The notes under the pieces were generated by a model, which was not told the origin of the DNA, did no database searches, and saw nothing but the letters and a program-made list of their open reading frames with translations. DNA of 64,000 nt from Paenibacillus sp. yr247 (GTDB taxonomy: Bacteria; Bacillota; Bacilli; Paenibacillales; NBRC-103111): NCBI RefSeq assembly GCF_900103825.1, contig NZ_FNIF01000006.1, forward strand, positions 149,479 to 213,478, given 5' to 3'. A program made the translations under genes and the position numbers. The first letter of the stretch is position 1; every line of letters starts with the position of its first letter. Shown here one piece after another: positions 17,727 through 26,329 of the stretch.

Positions 17727-18704
17727 ATGGAGAATATTACGGTTGGTGAAGCGAAGCTTTCCAGAAGTGTCTATCAGACGAAAAAGCAAGACGGCTTTGT
17801 CCATAGACTTCGAAGAGATTTGTATAAAAACAGAATCATTTATTTCATGGCCTTGCCCGTGATCGCCTACTACATTATTTTTCAATATATTCCTATGTAT
17901 GGAGCCTCGATAGCTTTTAAAGATTTCTCCCCGATGAAGGGAATTTGGGGGAGCTCTTGGGTTGGAATGCAGCATTTCACCGATTTTTTTAACGATGTCT
18001 ATTTCGGAAGAATCCTTACGAATACCCTTTTAATTAGTATATATAACATTATCTTTGGATTTCCGGCACCGATCATTTTGGCGTTACTGTTAAATGAAGT
18101 GCGGAAAAATGATGTATTTAAAAGGTTTGTACAATCAGTGACGTATTTGCCGCATTTTATTTCTGTCCTGGTTTTATGCGGTTTAATTGTAGATTTTACG
18201 GCAAGAAACGGGATTATTAATGATTTACTTGCTTTCATGGGAATGGAAAGAATTACGATGATGCTGGAGCCCGGATTATTCCGAACCATCTATGTGAGCT
18301 CTAATATTTGGCAGGAGGTAGGCTGGGGCTCGATTATCTATTTGGCTGCCTTAGCCGGAATCGATCAGGATCTGTACGAAGCGGCTACGATCGATGGGGC
18401 GGGACGTTTTAAGCAAATGCTGCATGTTACACTGCCGGGGATTATGCCAACCATAATCATACTGTTTATTTTAAGAATGGGAAGCATGATGAACGTCGGA
18501 TTTGATAAAATCTTTCTGTTATATAATCCGGTTACCTACGAGACGTCGGATGTCATTTCGACCTATGTATATCGCAAAGGGATTCTGGAAGCGAACTACA
18601 GCTTCAGCGCAGCCGTCGGATTATTTAACTCGGTGATCAATTTTGCGCTCTTGGTAGCTACAAACAAATTCAGTAAAAAAGTCAACGAAACTAGTCTTTG
18701 GTAG
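17727..18704 (+). CDS. Sugar ABC transporter permease, LplB type
   Basis: A 325-residue permease with about six membrane helices. The typical LplB N-terminal region (MALPVIAYYIIFQYIPMYG) is present, and the EAA loop DLYEAATIDGAGRFKQM lies near residue 220. The start is ATG 17727 with AAAGGGGAA at 17713; an in-frame ATG at 17685 has no matching ribosome-binding site and would add a non-family leader. It partners with the next gene. No ATPase is encoded in the operon. Confidence 0.92.
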   Translation: MENITVGEAKLSRSVYQTKKQDGFVHRLRRDLYKNRIIYFMALPVIAYYIIFQYIPMYGASIAFKDFSPMKGIWGSSWVGMQHFTDFFNDVYFGRILTNTLLISIYNIIFGFPAPIILALLLNEVRKNDVFKRFVQSVTYLPHFISVLVLCGLIVDFTARNGIINDLLAFMGMERITMMLEPGLFRTIYVSSNIWQEVGWGSIIYLAALAGIDQDLYEAATIDGAGRFKQMLHVTLPGIMPTIIILFILRMGSMMNVGFDKIFLLYNPVTYETSDVISTYVYRKGILEANYSFSAAVGLFNSVINFALLVATNKFSKKVNETSLW

Positions 18705-18717
18705 GGAGGGATGACCG

Positions 18718-19599
18718 TTGAATCTAAAGCGAAGCAAAGCGGAAACTATTTTTGGTTTTTTTAATATATGCTTCTTGCTGTTTCTAACTTTAATTACGCT
18801 TTATCCATTTCTATATGTTACTATGGCGTCCCTTAGCAACCCCGCTAGTTTGGCAAGTCATTCCGGTTTGTTGCTTTGGCCTTTGGGATTTAATATAGAC
18901 GGCTATATCAGTGTTTTTAAAAATCCCAATATCATCACGGGCTATACCAATACGTTAATTTATGTTGTAGTGGGAACAAGCATCAATGTTATTATTACCG
19001 CTCTAGGAGCCTACGTATTATCGAGAAAAGGTGTCATGCTTCGGGATTCGATAATGATGATGATTGTGTTTACCATGTTTTTTAGCGGGGGCTTGATTCC
19101 TAACTATTTGCTTGTGAGAAGTCTTGGCATGTTTGACACGATGTGGGCACTCATTCTACCGGGAGCCATTAGCACCTATAATTTGATTATCATGAGAACC
19201 GCGTTTGCGGCGATCCCGGATAGTTTGGAAGAATCCGCACGCATTGATGGAGCCAGTGATCTTACAATCTTGTTTAAAATCATCCTGCCGTTATCGCAAG
19301 CGGTGATTGCGGTAATGATTTTGTTTTATTCTGTGGCCCATTGGAATTCGTGGTTTAACGCCATGATTTATTTGCGAAATCGAGATGCCTATCCGTTACA
19401 GCTTTTCTTGCGTGAGATTTTGATAAACAGCAGTACCGACAGTATGATCACAGGGTCAAGCGGGTCCGACAAAGAGGCCGTTAGCGAAATTATTAAATAT
19501 TGCACCATCATTATAGCCACATTGCCTATCATTGTGGTGTATCCTTTCTTGCAAAAATACTTTACCAAAGGGGTTATGGTAGGCGCAGTGAAGGGATGA
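18718..19599 (+). CDS. Sugar ABC transporter permease, YtcP type
   Basis: A 293-residue permease with six predicted membrane spans. The EAA loop SLEESARIDGASDLTILF lies near residue 175, and the usual ending YFTKGVMVGAVKG is present. Translation appears to start at TTG 18718, eight bases after GGGAGGG. The second ATG-like signal at 18711 is out of frame. It is directly coupled to the LplB-type gene 13 bases upstream. Confidence 0.92.
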   Translation: MNLKRSKAETIFGFFNICFLLFLTLITLYPFLYVTMASLSNPASLASHSGLLLWPLGFNIDGYISVFKNPNIITGYTNTLIYVVVGTSINVIITALGAYVLSRKGVMLRDSIMMMIVFTMFFSGGLIPNYLLVRSLGMFDTMWALILPGAISTYNLIIMRTAFAAIPDSLEESARIDGASDLTILFKIILPLSQAVIAVMILFYSVAHWNSWFNAMIYLRNRDAYPLQLFLREILINSSTDSMITGSSGSDKEAVSEIIKYCTIIIATLPIIVVYPFLQKYFTKGVMVGAVKG

Positions 19600-19636
19600 G
19601 CAATAGGCCAAATTATATTTGAAACGAGGAATTTGT

Positions 19637-20416
19637 ATGATTTCTGAGGACCAAGTGAAGTTTTATCATGAGAATGGTTACTTACTGGTGAAAGGTGTAT
19701 ATAACGCTGAGGAAGTTGAAACGTTCCGTGAATCGGTAGATACGTTCCTGAAGAGGGCGGCTGCCTCTAAATTCGACCGAAGCCACGCTTGGTCGGGAGA
19801 CTATCTGCCTCCGGAAGAATTAAAGAAGCTGGTGCTTAAAGGCTTCCATGATGTTCAATATCATGACGCCCAATTTATGCGCATGATAACGCAATGGAAT
19901 TTGATCACGATTTTCACCAAATTGATTGGTGAGAATGTCCAGCTGCACCATACCAAAATGATGGTCAAACCTCCGGAAAAAGGTGCTGCCTTCCCCATGC
20001 ATCAGGATTATCCATATTTCCCGCACAGCAAGCACAGTATGATGCTGGCAAGCATCCATTTGGATCATACCAATGAGGAAAATGGTTGTTTGCATGTCAT
20101 ACCGCGCTCCCATAAACAGGGGCCTTTACCTCACGTAGGAAGCTACTATTTGAATCATAAAGAATATCCGATTGAAAGCGGAATTCCATGCATAGCTGAA
20201 CCGGGCGATGTGTTATTTTTTAACTATCTAACGATTCATGGATCACCGATAAACCGCAGCGACCGGACGCGTAGAAATATACTTGTCCAGGTTCGTGATC
20301 CGGAGGATCTGCCGACGAATGATAAACATGTAAACTGGGGACAAGGGTTGATGCTTCACGGAATCAATCCAAGATTCAGGAATTATAAATATGAAGGAAC
20401 ATTAGTGGAAGTTTGA
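19637..20416 (+). CDS. Phytanoyl-CoA dioxygenase (PhyH) family protein
   Basis: A 259-residue Fe(II)/2-oxoglutarate oxygenase. The HxD pair is in PMHQDYPYFPH and the distal His in LTIHGSPINRSDRTR, followed by the conserved Arg. The start is ATG 19637 after GAGGAATTT; an upstream in-frame TTG at 19619 is less likely. It differs clearly from the PhyH protein at 7927 but occupies the same place, directly before a xylose-isomerase-like gene. A role in oxidising the imported compound is inferred from this repeated context. The N-terminal segment (FYHENGYLLVKGVYNAEEV) is classical for the family. Confidence 0.88.
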   Translation: MISEDQVKFYHENGYLLVKGVYNAEEVETFRESVDTFLKRAAASKFDRSHAWSGDYLPPEELKKLVLKGFHDVQYHDAQFMRMITQWNLITIFTKLIGENVQLHHTKMMVKPPEKGAAFPMHQDYPYFPHSKHSMMLASIHLDHTNEENGCLHVIPRSHKQGPLPHVGSYYLNHKEYPIESGIPCIAEPGDVLFFNYLTIHGSPINRSDRTRRNILVQVRDPEDLPTNDKHVNWGQGLMLHGINPRFRNYKYEGTLVEV

Positions 20417-20518
20417 TAGTGACAACATGTTCCTTCGGAGCGAGCTAAGAAGGATAACGTATCCCAGCAAGCGATGGAAAAGCGGTTATAATATTTTAAC
20501 AAATTGGAGTGAACCTAT

Positions 20519-21343
20519 ATGAAATTATCTTTTACCACGTTAGGGTGCCCCGAGTGGCCCTTAGACAAAATTATTTCCAGCGCGACAGAAAATGGATTTG
20601 ACGCAATTGACTTTAGAGGTTTAACCGGCGAAATGAATATCTACAAGCTTCCGGAATTTTCCGAGCAGGTTGAACAAACACTTCGTAAAATCACGGATGC
20701 CGGATTGCATGTTTCTTGCTTTTCCAGCTCCGTCCATTTATTCTCAGAGGAAAACTTCGAAAAAAATATGCAGGAGATCACCGAATTCGCGAAGCTTTGC
20801 AGAATTTTCGGAACTCGTTACATTCGTGTGTTTGGTGGCCAAATTAGCGATGCAACTCTGGAAACGGCTGTTCATAAGGTCGTTAAGCATGTAAGTGAAA
20901 TGGCAAAAATCGCTAAGGCACACGGTGTCAAGCTTTTGATTGAAACGCATGATGATTGGATATCTTGCGCAAATATGAAAATGGTGATGGAGCAAGTCGA
21001 TACCGAAGCAGTCGGGGTACTGTGGGATGTGCACCATCCTTACCGCATAGTGGGAGAACAACCTGAGGATAGCTGGAAGACATTGGGACAATGGATCGAA
21101 TACACACATGTGAAAGACTCGCGTATCGGAGAAAACGGGGGAGAAGACTTCCAATACTGTTTAACTGGAGAAGGCGATATTCCGCTGAAAAAAATCTATA
21201 AGTTATTAATTCGTGAAGGATATCAAGGTTATTTCACCTTAGAATGGGAGAAAAAATGGCATCCTGAATTGGAAAACCCAGAAATTGCTTTTCCCCAGTA
21301 TGTACAATATATGCGCAAATTAGCATCGGTAGTAACGATATGA
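20519..21343 (+). CDS. Sugar phosphate isomerase/epimerase, TIM barrel
   Basis: A 274-residue xylose-isomerase-like protein. The metal tetrad is visible in order: Glu in LLIETHDDW, Asp and His in LWDVHHPY, His in YTHVKDSR and Glu in FTLEWEKKW. The ATG follows TTGGAGTGAACCTAT. Its stop overlaps the start of the next oxidoreductase as ATGA, indicating translational coupling. Together with the two Gfo/Idh/MocA enzymes of this operon it could carry out an inositol- or keto-sugar-like oxidation and isomerisation route. The reaction is not known. Confidence 0.9.
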   Translation: MKLSFTTLGCPEWPLDKIISSATENGFDAIDFRGLTGEMNIYKLPEFSEQVEQTLRKITDAGLHVSCFSSSVHLFSEENFEKNMQEITEFAKLCRIFGTRYIRVFGGQISDATLETAVHKVVKHVSEMAKIAKAHGVKLLIETHDDWISCANMKMVMEQVDTEAVGVLWDVHHPYRIVGEQPEDSWKTLGQWIEYTHVKDSRIGENGGEDFQYCLTGEGDIPLKKIYKLLIREGYQGYFTLEWEKKWHPELENPEIAFPQYVQYMRKLASVVTI

Positions 21344-22398
21344 AAAAGATCAGAGTTGCTATTATTGGCCAAGGACGCAGCGGCCGTGATATACACGCCC
21401 ATTCCTTAAGTCAAATGAAGGAGCAATATGAAATTGTTGCGGTAGCTGACATGTTGGAGGAGCGACTGGAAAGAGCCAAAAAAGAGCTGAATTGTGATAT
21501 ATATCATGATTACCATGATTTGTTTAAGAGAAATGACCTGGATTTAATCATTAATGCTTCCCCTAGTAACTATCATTTTGCAATATCCAAAGAAATTTTG
21601 GAGAATGGATTTAATGTACTGTCTGAGAAGCCACTTGCCCGAACGGCGGCAGAGGTGGACATTCTGATTGACACTGCAAAGAGAACAGGAAAATTACTTG
21701 CTGTCTATCAGCAATCCCGGTATGCACCCGCCTATCGTAAAGTACAGGAAATTATCGAATCTGACGTGATAGGCAGAGTGGTTCAGGTCAGTATAGCCTA
21801 TAACAATTTTGCTAGAAGATGGGATTGGCAGACTTTGCGAGCTAATGACGGAGGTAATCTCTTAAATACGGGACCACATCCTGTAGATCAGGCTCTCCAA
21901 TTTTTTGGAAGCGAGGAGATGCCGCATATTACTTCTATCATGGATCGCGCGAACACGGCTGGAGATGCCGAGGACTACGTGAAAGTGATCTTGCACGGCC
22001 ATGGACGTCCTGTTATTGATGTGGAAATTTCCTCTTGCTGTGCATATCCGAGTTTTACCTATAATGTCCAGGGAACCAGAGGCGGAATCAATGGGAGCAC
22101 AACACATCTGGATTGGAAATATTTCAAGCAGGAGGAAGCGGGAGAGTTGAAATTAATCACAGCTCCTTTAGTAAATGAAAAAAATGAACCGGCTTATTGC
22201 CGTGAACAACTAAAGTGGTATGAAGAAAGCTGGGATATCCCCGCCGAACATGGGAAAGATTTATTCCACTCGATGGCCCAAAGCTTTTATAACATGATTT
22301 ATAATACGATCGTACATGGGAAAGCGCTCGAAGTTACACCATCACAAGTGCGCCAACAAATTGCCGTTATGGAAGAATGCCATCGACAAAATTCGTAA
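21340..22398 (+). CDS. Gfo/Idh/MocA-family oxidoreductase
   Basis: A 352-residue NAD(P)-dependent dehydrogenase-like protein and the last gene of the operon. The N-terminal dinucleotide loop reads AIIGQGRSGRDIH, the catalytic Lys motif SEKPLARTAAE lies near residue 95, and GGNLLNTGPHPVDQAL near 175 holds the active-site His. Its ATG overlaps the preceding stop. It is only distantly similar to the first oxidoreductase of the operon (14702), so the pair may act on successive intermediates. Confidence 0.92.
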   Translation: MKKIRVAIIGQGRSGRDIHAHSLSQMKEQYEIVAVADMLEERLERAKKELNCDIYHDYHDLFKRNDLDLIINASPSNYHFAISKEILENGFNVLSEKPLARTAAEVDILIDTAKRTGKLLAVYQQSRYAPAYRKVQEIIESDVIGRVVQVSIAYNNFARRWDWQTLRANDGGNLLNTGPHPVDQALQFFGSEEMPHITSIMDRANTAGDAEDYVKVILHGHGRPVIDVEISSCCAYPSFTYNVQGTRGGINGSTTHLDWKYFKQEEAGELKLITAPLVNEKNEPAYCREQLKWYEESWDIPAEHGKDLFHSMAQSFYNMIYNTIVHGKALEVTPSQVRQQIAVMEECHRQNS

Positions 22399-22427
22399 TC
22401 GCTAAGAAATTGGCTTTGTCAAAAAAG

Positions 22428-22488
22428 GAGCGCCTCAGTATGATGGGTTTGTTGACGGGTAATCCCCAACACCATTAAGGAGGCGCTC
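22428..22488 (+). promoter_or_regulatory. Hairpin hiding a ribosome-binding site
   Basis: GAGCGCCTC (22428-22436) is the exact reverse complement of GAGGCGCTC (22480-22488). The intervening 43 bases contain a second possible pairing (ATGGG with ACCAT-type bases). The 3' arm overlaps AAGGAGG, the Shine-Dalgarno of a short frame starting at ATG 22494. No U tract follows, so this is not a standard terminator. It may be a cis-regulatory element of a gene that has since decayed. Confidence 0.45.
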
Positions 22489-22493
22489 TTATT

Positions 22494-22801
22494 ATGAGGT
22501 TTAAGCAATCAGACGGACAAAATCAACGTATTGACTCATTTTCAGAGGTTACGTACCCTGATAGCTTAGTAAAATAGTCAACAATAAACTGCATCCTGAT
22601 TTTTATCAAAAATATTTCATTGCTCTTAAACCTGTAAGACCAATCGAGGACATGCAGGCAGAAGGTTATTTGGATGAGTGGATTTGTTACAAGAGTAAAC
22701 AAACACGATTTATAAATAAAATAAATAACGAGGATGGAGTTTGCGGGGGGTGGATAAAAAGGGAAATTATGGTTGACACTTTAAAAGCCTTTAACTTATA
22801 A
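22494..22801 (+). pseudogene. Unrecognised decayed coding region
   Basis: ATG 22494 opens a 27-codon frame (MRFKQSDGQNQRIDSFSEVT...) that stops at 22577. A neighbouring frame (22565-22801) continues with protein-like sequence (HPDFYQKYFIALKPVRPIED, then GYLDEWICYKSKQ) without a start. A single frameshift near 22570 would join them into a protein of about 100 residues. I do not recognise the family. It sits in the gap before the ROK regulator. Confidence 0.35.
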
Positions 22802-22858
22802 TTCAAGCAAGATGACTTTGTTAATCATTATAACTAATTAAGGGGGTGAAATATCCAA

Positions 22859-24055
22859 TTGATAGGACGCGGTCAAACAGGCAATACCAAGTTGGTTAAA
22901 CAAATTAACCGGGAAGGCATACTTCATCAATTGAAAGAGAGAACGAGGATGTCTAGAGCAGACTTGGCAAAATTGACTGAGTTAAGTCGACCTTGTGTTT
23001 CCTCATTAGTTGATGAAATGATTCAAGAAGGAATAATTCGTGAAGTTGGAGTAGGGGAGTCTAAAGGAGGCAGAAAGCCAATCTTATTGGAATACAACTT
23101 CCAAGCTTACGGTGTGGTTGGTGCTGTGTTCGAAGGGAGTACCTTACAATTAGCAATTGCTGATTTAAAAGGTGAAGTGTTATTTCAATACAAGACTCTT
23201 TTATCTCATCAGAAGGATGGGCAAGGAACCATCGAAAGTGTTGAGAGAGGGCTTGCGGCGTTGTTGACACAAAGCGGATTTAATAAAAGCAGGCTGCTCG
23301 GAATCGGTTTGGGTCTACCTGGGATTACACAGCGTAGAGAGGGTACGGTAAGTTATTCACCTAGTACAGGATGGATGGGCCTACCTGTGCAGAAGGAAAT
23401 TGAAGATCGGTTAGGTTTACCCGTTATTATAGATAACGATGTCAATTTAATGACCCTTGGTGAATTCCATAAAGGAGTAGGCAAGAACTTTCCAAATCTG
23501 GTTTATATGTATGTGGGCACCGGTATTGGTGCTGGAATTGTAATTGATGGGCAGTTATACCGGGGCGTTAGGGAAGCTAGCGGGGAAATCGGTTATATGA
23601 TCATTGGGCCTATTCGAAATCGAGCCCAAGGGGAGTATGGGGCGTTTGAAAACAATTACTCTGTAACAGCAATCCGAGAGAAAGCGAAATTGCTCCTTAA
23701 GTCGATGGATGAAGGTACTAGTGTTATTAAACAGCTCGTAACTCAAGCAAGTCAAGGGGATGTCGATGCGCAGTCGCTTCTCGATGACATCTATAAACAT
23801 TGGGCCTATGGAATAGCCAATATAGCAAGTGTGATGGATCCTGGATTATTCGTTCTTAGTGGAGAAATGATACATATCGGTGCTGACGGAGTCCTTACGA
23901 TTCATCAAATGCTAACCGATTTGGTTCCTTTAGTTCCCCAGCTAAAGATGGCCAGTTTAGGAGATCAAGCAGGGATCATTGGGGCAATTCACAGTGTATT
24001 GGAAGCGCTGCCATCCACGCTAAATCCAGAAGTGAAATTAAAAAGGAGGAGTTAA
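22859..24055 (+). CDS. ROK-family transcriptional regulator (NagC/XylR-like)
   Basis: A 398-residue repressor-type protein. An N-terminal winged helix (about 15-75: RMSRADLAKLTELSRPCVSSL) precedes a ROK sugar-kinase-like domain with MYVGTGIGAGIVIDGQLYRG and the Asp of DNDVNLMTLGE. The ROK zinc cysteine cluster is missing: the expected CxCG region reads RAQGEYGAFEN. Translation starts at TTG 22859 after GGGGGTG. It is immediately upstream of, and co-directional with, the FbpA-type transporter (3-base gap), so it most likely controls that operon in response to an amino sugar or related sugar, as NagC does. Ligand identity is inferred. Confidence 0.9.
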   Translation: MIGRGQTGNTKLVKQINREGILHQLKERTRMSRADLAKLTELSRPCVSSLVDEMIQEGIIREVGVGESKGGRKPILLEYNFQAYGVVGAVFEGSTLQLAIADLKGEVLFQYKTLLSHQKDGQGTIESVERGLAALLTQSGFNKSRLLGIGLGLPGITQRREGTVSYSPSTGWMGLPVQKEIEDRLGLPVIIDNDVNLMTLGEFHKGVGKNFPNLVYMYVGTGIGAGIVIDGQLYRGVREASGEIGYMIIGPIRNRAQGEYGAFENNYSVTAIREKAKLLLKSMDEGTSVIKQLVTQASQGDVDAQSLLDDIYKHWAYGIANIASVMDPGLFVLSGEMIHIGADGVLTIHQMLTDLVPLVPQLKMASLGDQAGIIGAIHSVLEALPSTLNPEVKLKRRS

Positions 24056-24058
24056 GAT

Positions 24059-25174
24059 ATGAAGAAATTATCAAAAAAGAGTTCAGCATGGTTGACAGGT
24101 TTGGTTCTTAGTACCGTGGCTTTGACAGTAACAGCTTGTGGCGGCTCGGTCCCCAGTAGCACTCAGAATCCTGCTTCGGTAAAGCCGGCAGTGGAATCTC
24201 AGAAACCTTCTGAGAAACCTGCGGAGAAACAAAAGCTCGTCATTTACACGGCAAGGGATAAGAATGTGGTAGATGAAATTATGCCTAAGTTTAAGGCGAA
24301 ACACCCGGAGGTCGAAGCTGAGGTACTTACTATGGGAGCCCAACAAATTTTAGAGCGGGTGCGTGGTGAAAAAGCGAACGCTCAAGCCGACTTTTGGTGG
24401 GGAGGTACGCAATCGGGACTTATGACGGCGGCCAATGAGGGTCTTTTAGAAAGTGTAAAACCTAGCTTTGCCGATAAAGTGCCTGCCCTTTATAAAGATG
24501 CCCAGGACCGCTGGTATGGCGAAATGCTTCTGCCAGAAGTCATCATGTACAATTCGAAAGCGATGAAGAAAGAAGACGCACCTAAGGATTGGGACGATCT
24601 ATTGGATCCCAAATATAAAGGGAAAATTATTATCCGAGGTGTATTAGCTTCTGGTACGATGAGAACGATCTATTCCTCGATGATATTCCGTCAAGACCCT
24701 GCTGATCCCAAGAAGGGCTATGAATGGTTGAAAAAGCTAGATGCTAATACGAAGGAATATGCACAGGATCCAACTAACTTGTATCTGAAATTAGCACGTG
24801 AAGAAGGTACGCTGTCGCTTTGGAATTTACAGGACATCATGATTCAAAAGGAATTGCAGAAACAACCATTTGACTTTATTTATCCAACTAGTGGCGCTCC
24901 TATTCTGGTAGACGGCGTGGGTGTTGTCAAAGGCGCTAAAAACATGGATGCTGCTAAGAAATTCTATGAATTCCTCTTTGAGAGCAACCTGCGTACAGAA
25001 TTGGCGGAGAAATTGTTCCAAATTCCTACCCGTACGGATATAACTACACTTCCCGCTTGGTTAAAGGGATTAGAGTTAAAGCCTATGCAAATTGATTGGA
25101 AGGTAATGGCGGATAAAGAGAAAGAATGGATGCAGTATTGGGATGAAAGCATCAAAGGGAAAGGCTCCAAATAA
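24059..25174 (+). CDS. FbpA-type extracellular solute-binding lipoprotein
   Basis: A 371-residue lipoprotein with lipobox TVTAC (Cys near residue 27) and a Pro/Lys/Glu-rich linker. The core resembles the iron(III)/thiamine/phosphonate/putrescine receptor group: LVIYTARDKNVVDEIMPKF, ADFWWGGTQSGLM and DPTNLYLKLAREEGTL. The iron-binding tyrosine pair of FbpA is not evident, so an organic ligand is more likely. It is followed by its own ATPase and a fused permease. The downstream enzymes suggest a glycosylated or N-acylated small molecule. Confidence 0.88.
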   Translation: MKKLSKKSSAWLTGLVLSTVALTVTACGGSVPSSTQNPASVKPAVESQKPSEKPAEKQKLVIYTARDKNVVDEIMPKFKAKHPEVEAEVLTMGAQQILERVRGEKANAQADFWWGGTQSGLMTAANEGLLESVKPSFADKVPALYKDAQDRWYGEMLLPEVIMYNSKAMKKEDAPKDWDDLLDPKYKGKIIIRGVLASGTMRTIYSSMIFRQDPADPKKGYEWLKKLDANTKEYAQDPTNLYLKLAREEGTLSLWNLQDIMIQKELQKQPFDFIYPTSGAPILVDGVGVVKGAKNMDAAKKFYEFLFESNLRTELAEKLFQIPTRTDITTLPAWLKGLELKPMQIDWKVMADKEKEWMQYWDESIKGKGSK

Positions 25175-25181
25175 TTAACAT

Positions 25182-25207
25182 CCTGGCGGAGGGACCCCTC
25201 CGCCGGG
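25182..25207 (+). terminator. GC-rich intercistronic hairpin
   Basis: CCTGGCGGAGG (25182-25192) pairs with CCTCCGCCGGG (25197-25207) with one G-U, giving an 11-bp stem and a four-base loop. No U run follows, so read-through into the ATPase gene is expected. It probably protects the lipoprotein transcript. Confidence 0.55.
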
Positions 25208-25232
25208 TCATTCATGAAAGGGGGAAGCGTGC

Positions 25233-26315
25233 TTGATTGATGTAACATTGGATAATGTTAGTAAACAGTTTGGAAATGTTAAGGGAGTGTCAGACGTTCA
25301 TATTCAGATTAAACCTGGCGAATTTTTTACGTTTTTGGGGCCCAGCGGCTGTGGAAAGACGACAACACTTCGTATGATAGCTGGATTTTATTTTCCTAGT
25401 GCTGGACGTATTCTTTTTGGCAATAAGGATGTAACAAATTTGCCCCCCAATAAGCGTAATACCGGAATGGTGTTTCAGAACTATGCATTATTTCCCCATC
25501 TGACTGTATTCGAAAACATTGCATTTGGTCTTCAGGTGAGAAAAGTTTCAAAGCCGGAAATGATTGAAAGGGTTGAGCGCGCGCAAAAACAAGTGCGCTT
25601 AGAAGGATTTGGTAATCGTAGGATCGATCAGTTATCAGGCGGCCAGCAGCAGCGAGTTGCATTGGCTAGGGCTCTTGTTATTGAGCCGCAAATTCTACTG
25701 CTAGATGAACCATTATCGAATTTAGATGCTAAGTTAAGAGAAGAAACGAGATTGGAAATTAAGAGACTTCAACTGGAACTTGGAATAACAACGATCTATG
25801 TAACCCACGATCAGTCTGAGGCGATGTCGATGTCTGACCGAATCATGGTTATGCAGGGCGGAGTTGTCCAACAAATAGGAAGTCCAGAACAAATATATAA
25901 TAAACCGGTGAATAGTTTTGTCGCATCGTTTATTGGTGAATCCAATTTATGGGATGGAATAGTGGAACGAATCGAGGGTCACGAAGTACTTGTGCGTTTT
26001 GCGCCAGAATTGTTATTACGTGGTCGGATCGACCATGCATCACCTACATGTACAATAGAAGAAGGTGCGCGCATCACCACCTCTATTCGCCCGGAATCGG
26101 TCGTTGAAGTACATTCCGAAGAACTAAATCAGCAAAATGTAGTGAAGGGGAAAGTGGCGATTTCTGAATTTACAGGAGTAAGTGTAAATTACATAACTCA
26201 AATTGGACCTGTTCAACTGAAAGCCATGTTCGTTAATCAAGGGCATCAAGTTCGCCATGGCGGAGAAGAGATCTCCTTTTTTATTCCGAAAGAAAGCATC
26301 TATTTCATAGAATAG
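25233..26315 (+). CDS. ABC transporter ATP-binding protein
   Basis: A 360-residue importer ATPase of the PotA/FbpC/MalK class. Walker A is GPSGCGKTT (about 35-43), the Q-loop is FQNYALFPH, the signature LSGGQQQR, Walker B ILLLDEPLSNLD, and the H-loop YVTHDQSEA. The last 120 residues form the TOBE regulatory domain. Translation starts at TTG 25233 with GGGGGAAG upstream. It is the only transport ATPase in the window, and energises the permease 14 bases downstream. It could in principle serve other importers, but the FbpA-type pairing is direct. Confidence 0.95.
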   Translation: MIDVTLDNVSKQFGNVKGVSDVHIQIKPGEFFTFLGPSGCGKTTTLRMIAGFYFPSAGRILFGNKDVTNLPPNKRNTGMVFQNYALFPHLTVFENIAFGLQVRKVSKPEMIERVERAQKQVRLEGFGNRRIDQLSGGQQQRVALARALVIEPQILLLDEPLSNLDAKLREETRLEIKRLQLELGITTIYVTHDQSEAMSMSDRIMVMQGGVVQQIGSPEQIYNKPVNSFVASFIGESNLWDGIVERIEGHEVLVRFAPELLLRGRIDHASPTCTIEEGARITTSIRPESVVEVHSEELNQQNVVKGKVAISEFTGVSVNYITQIGPVQLKAMFVNQGHQVRHGGEEISFFIPKESIYFIE

Positions 26316-26329
26316 GTGGGAGGACGAGC

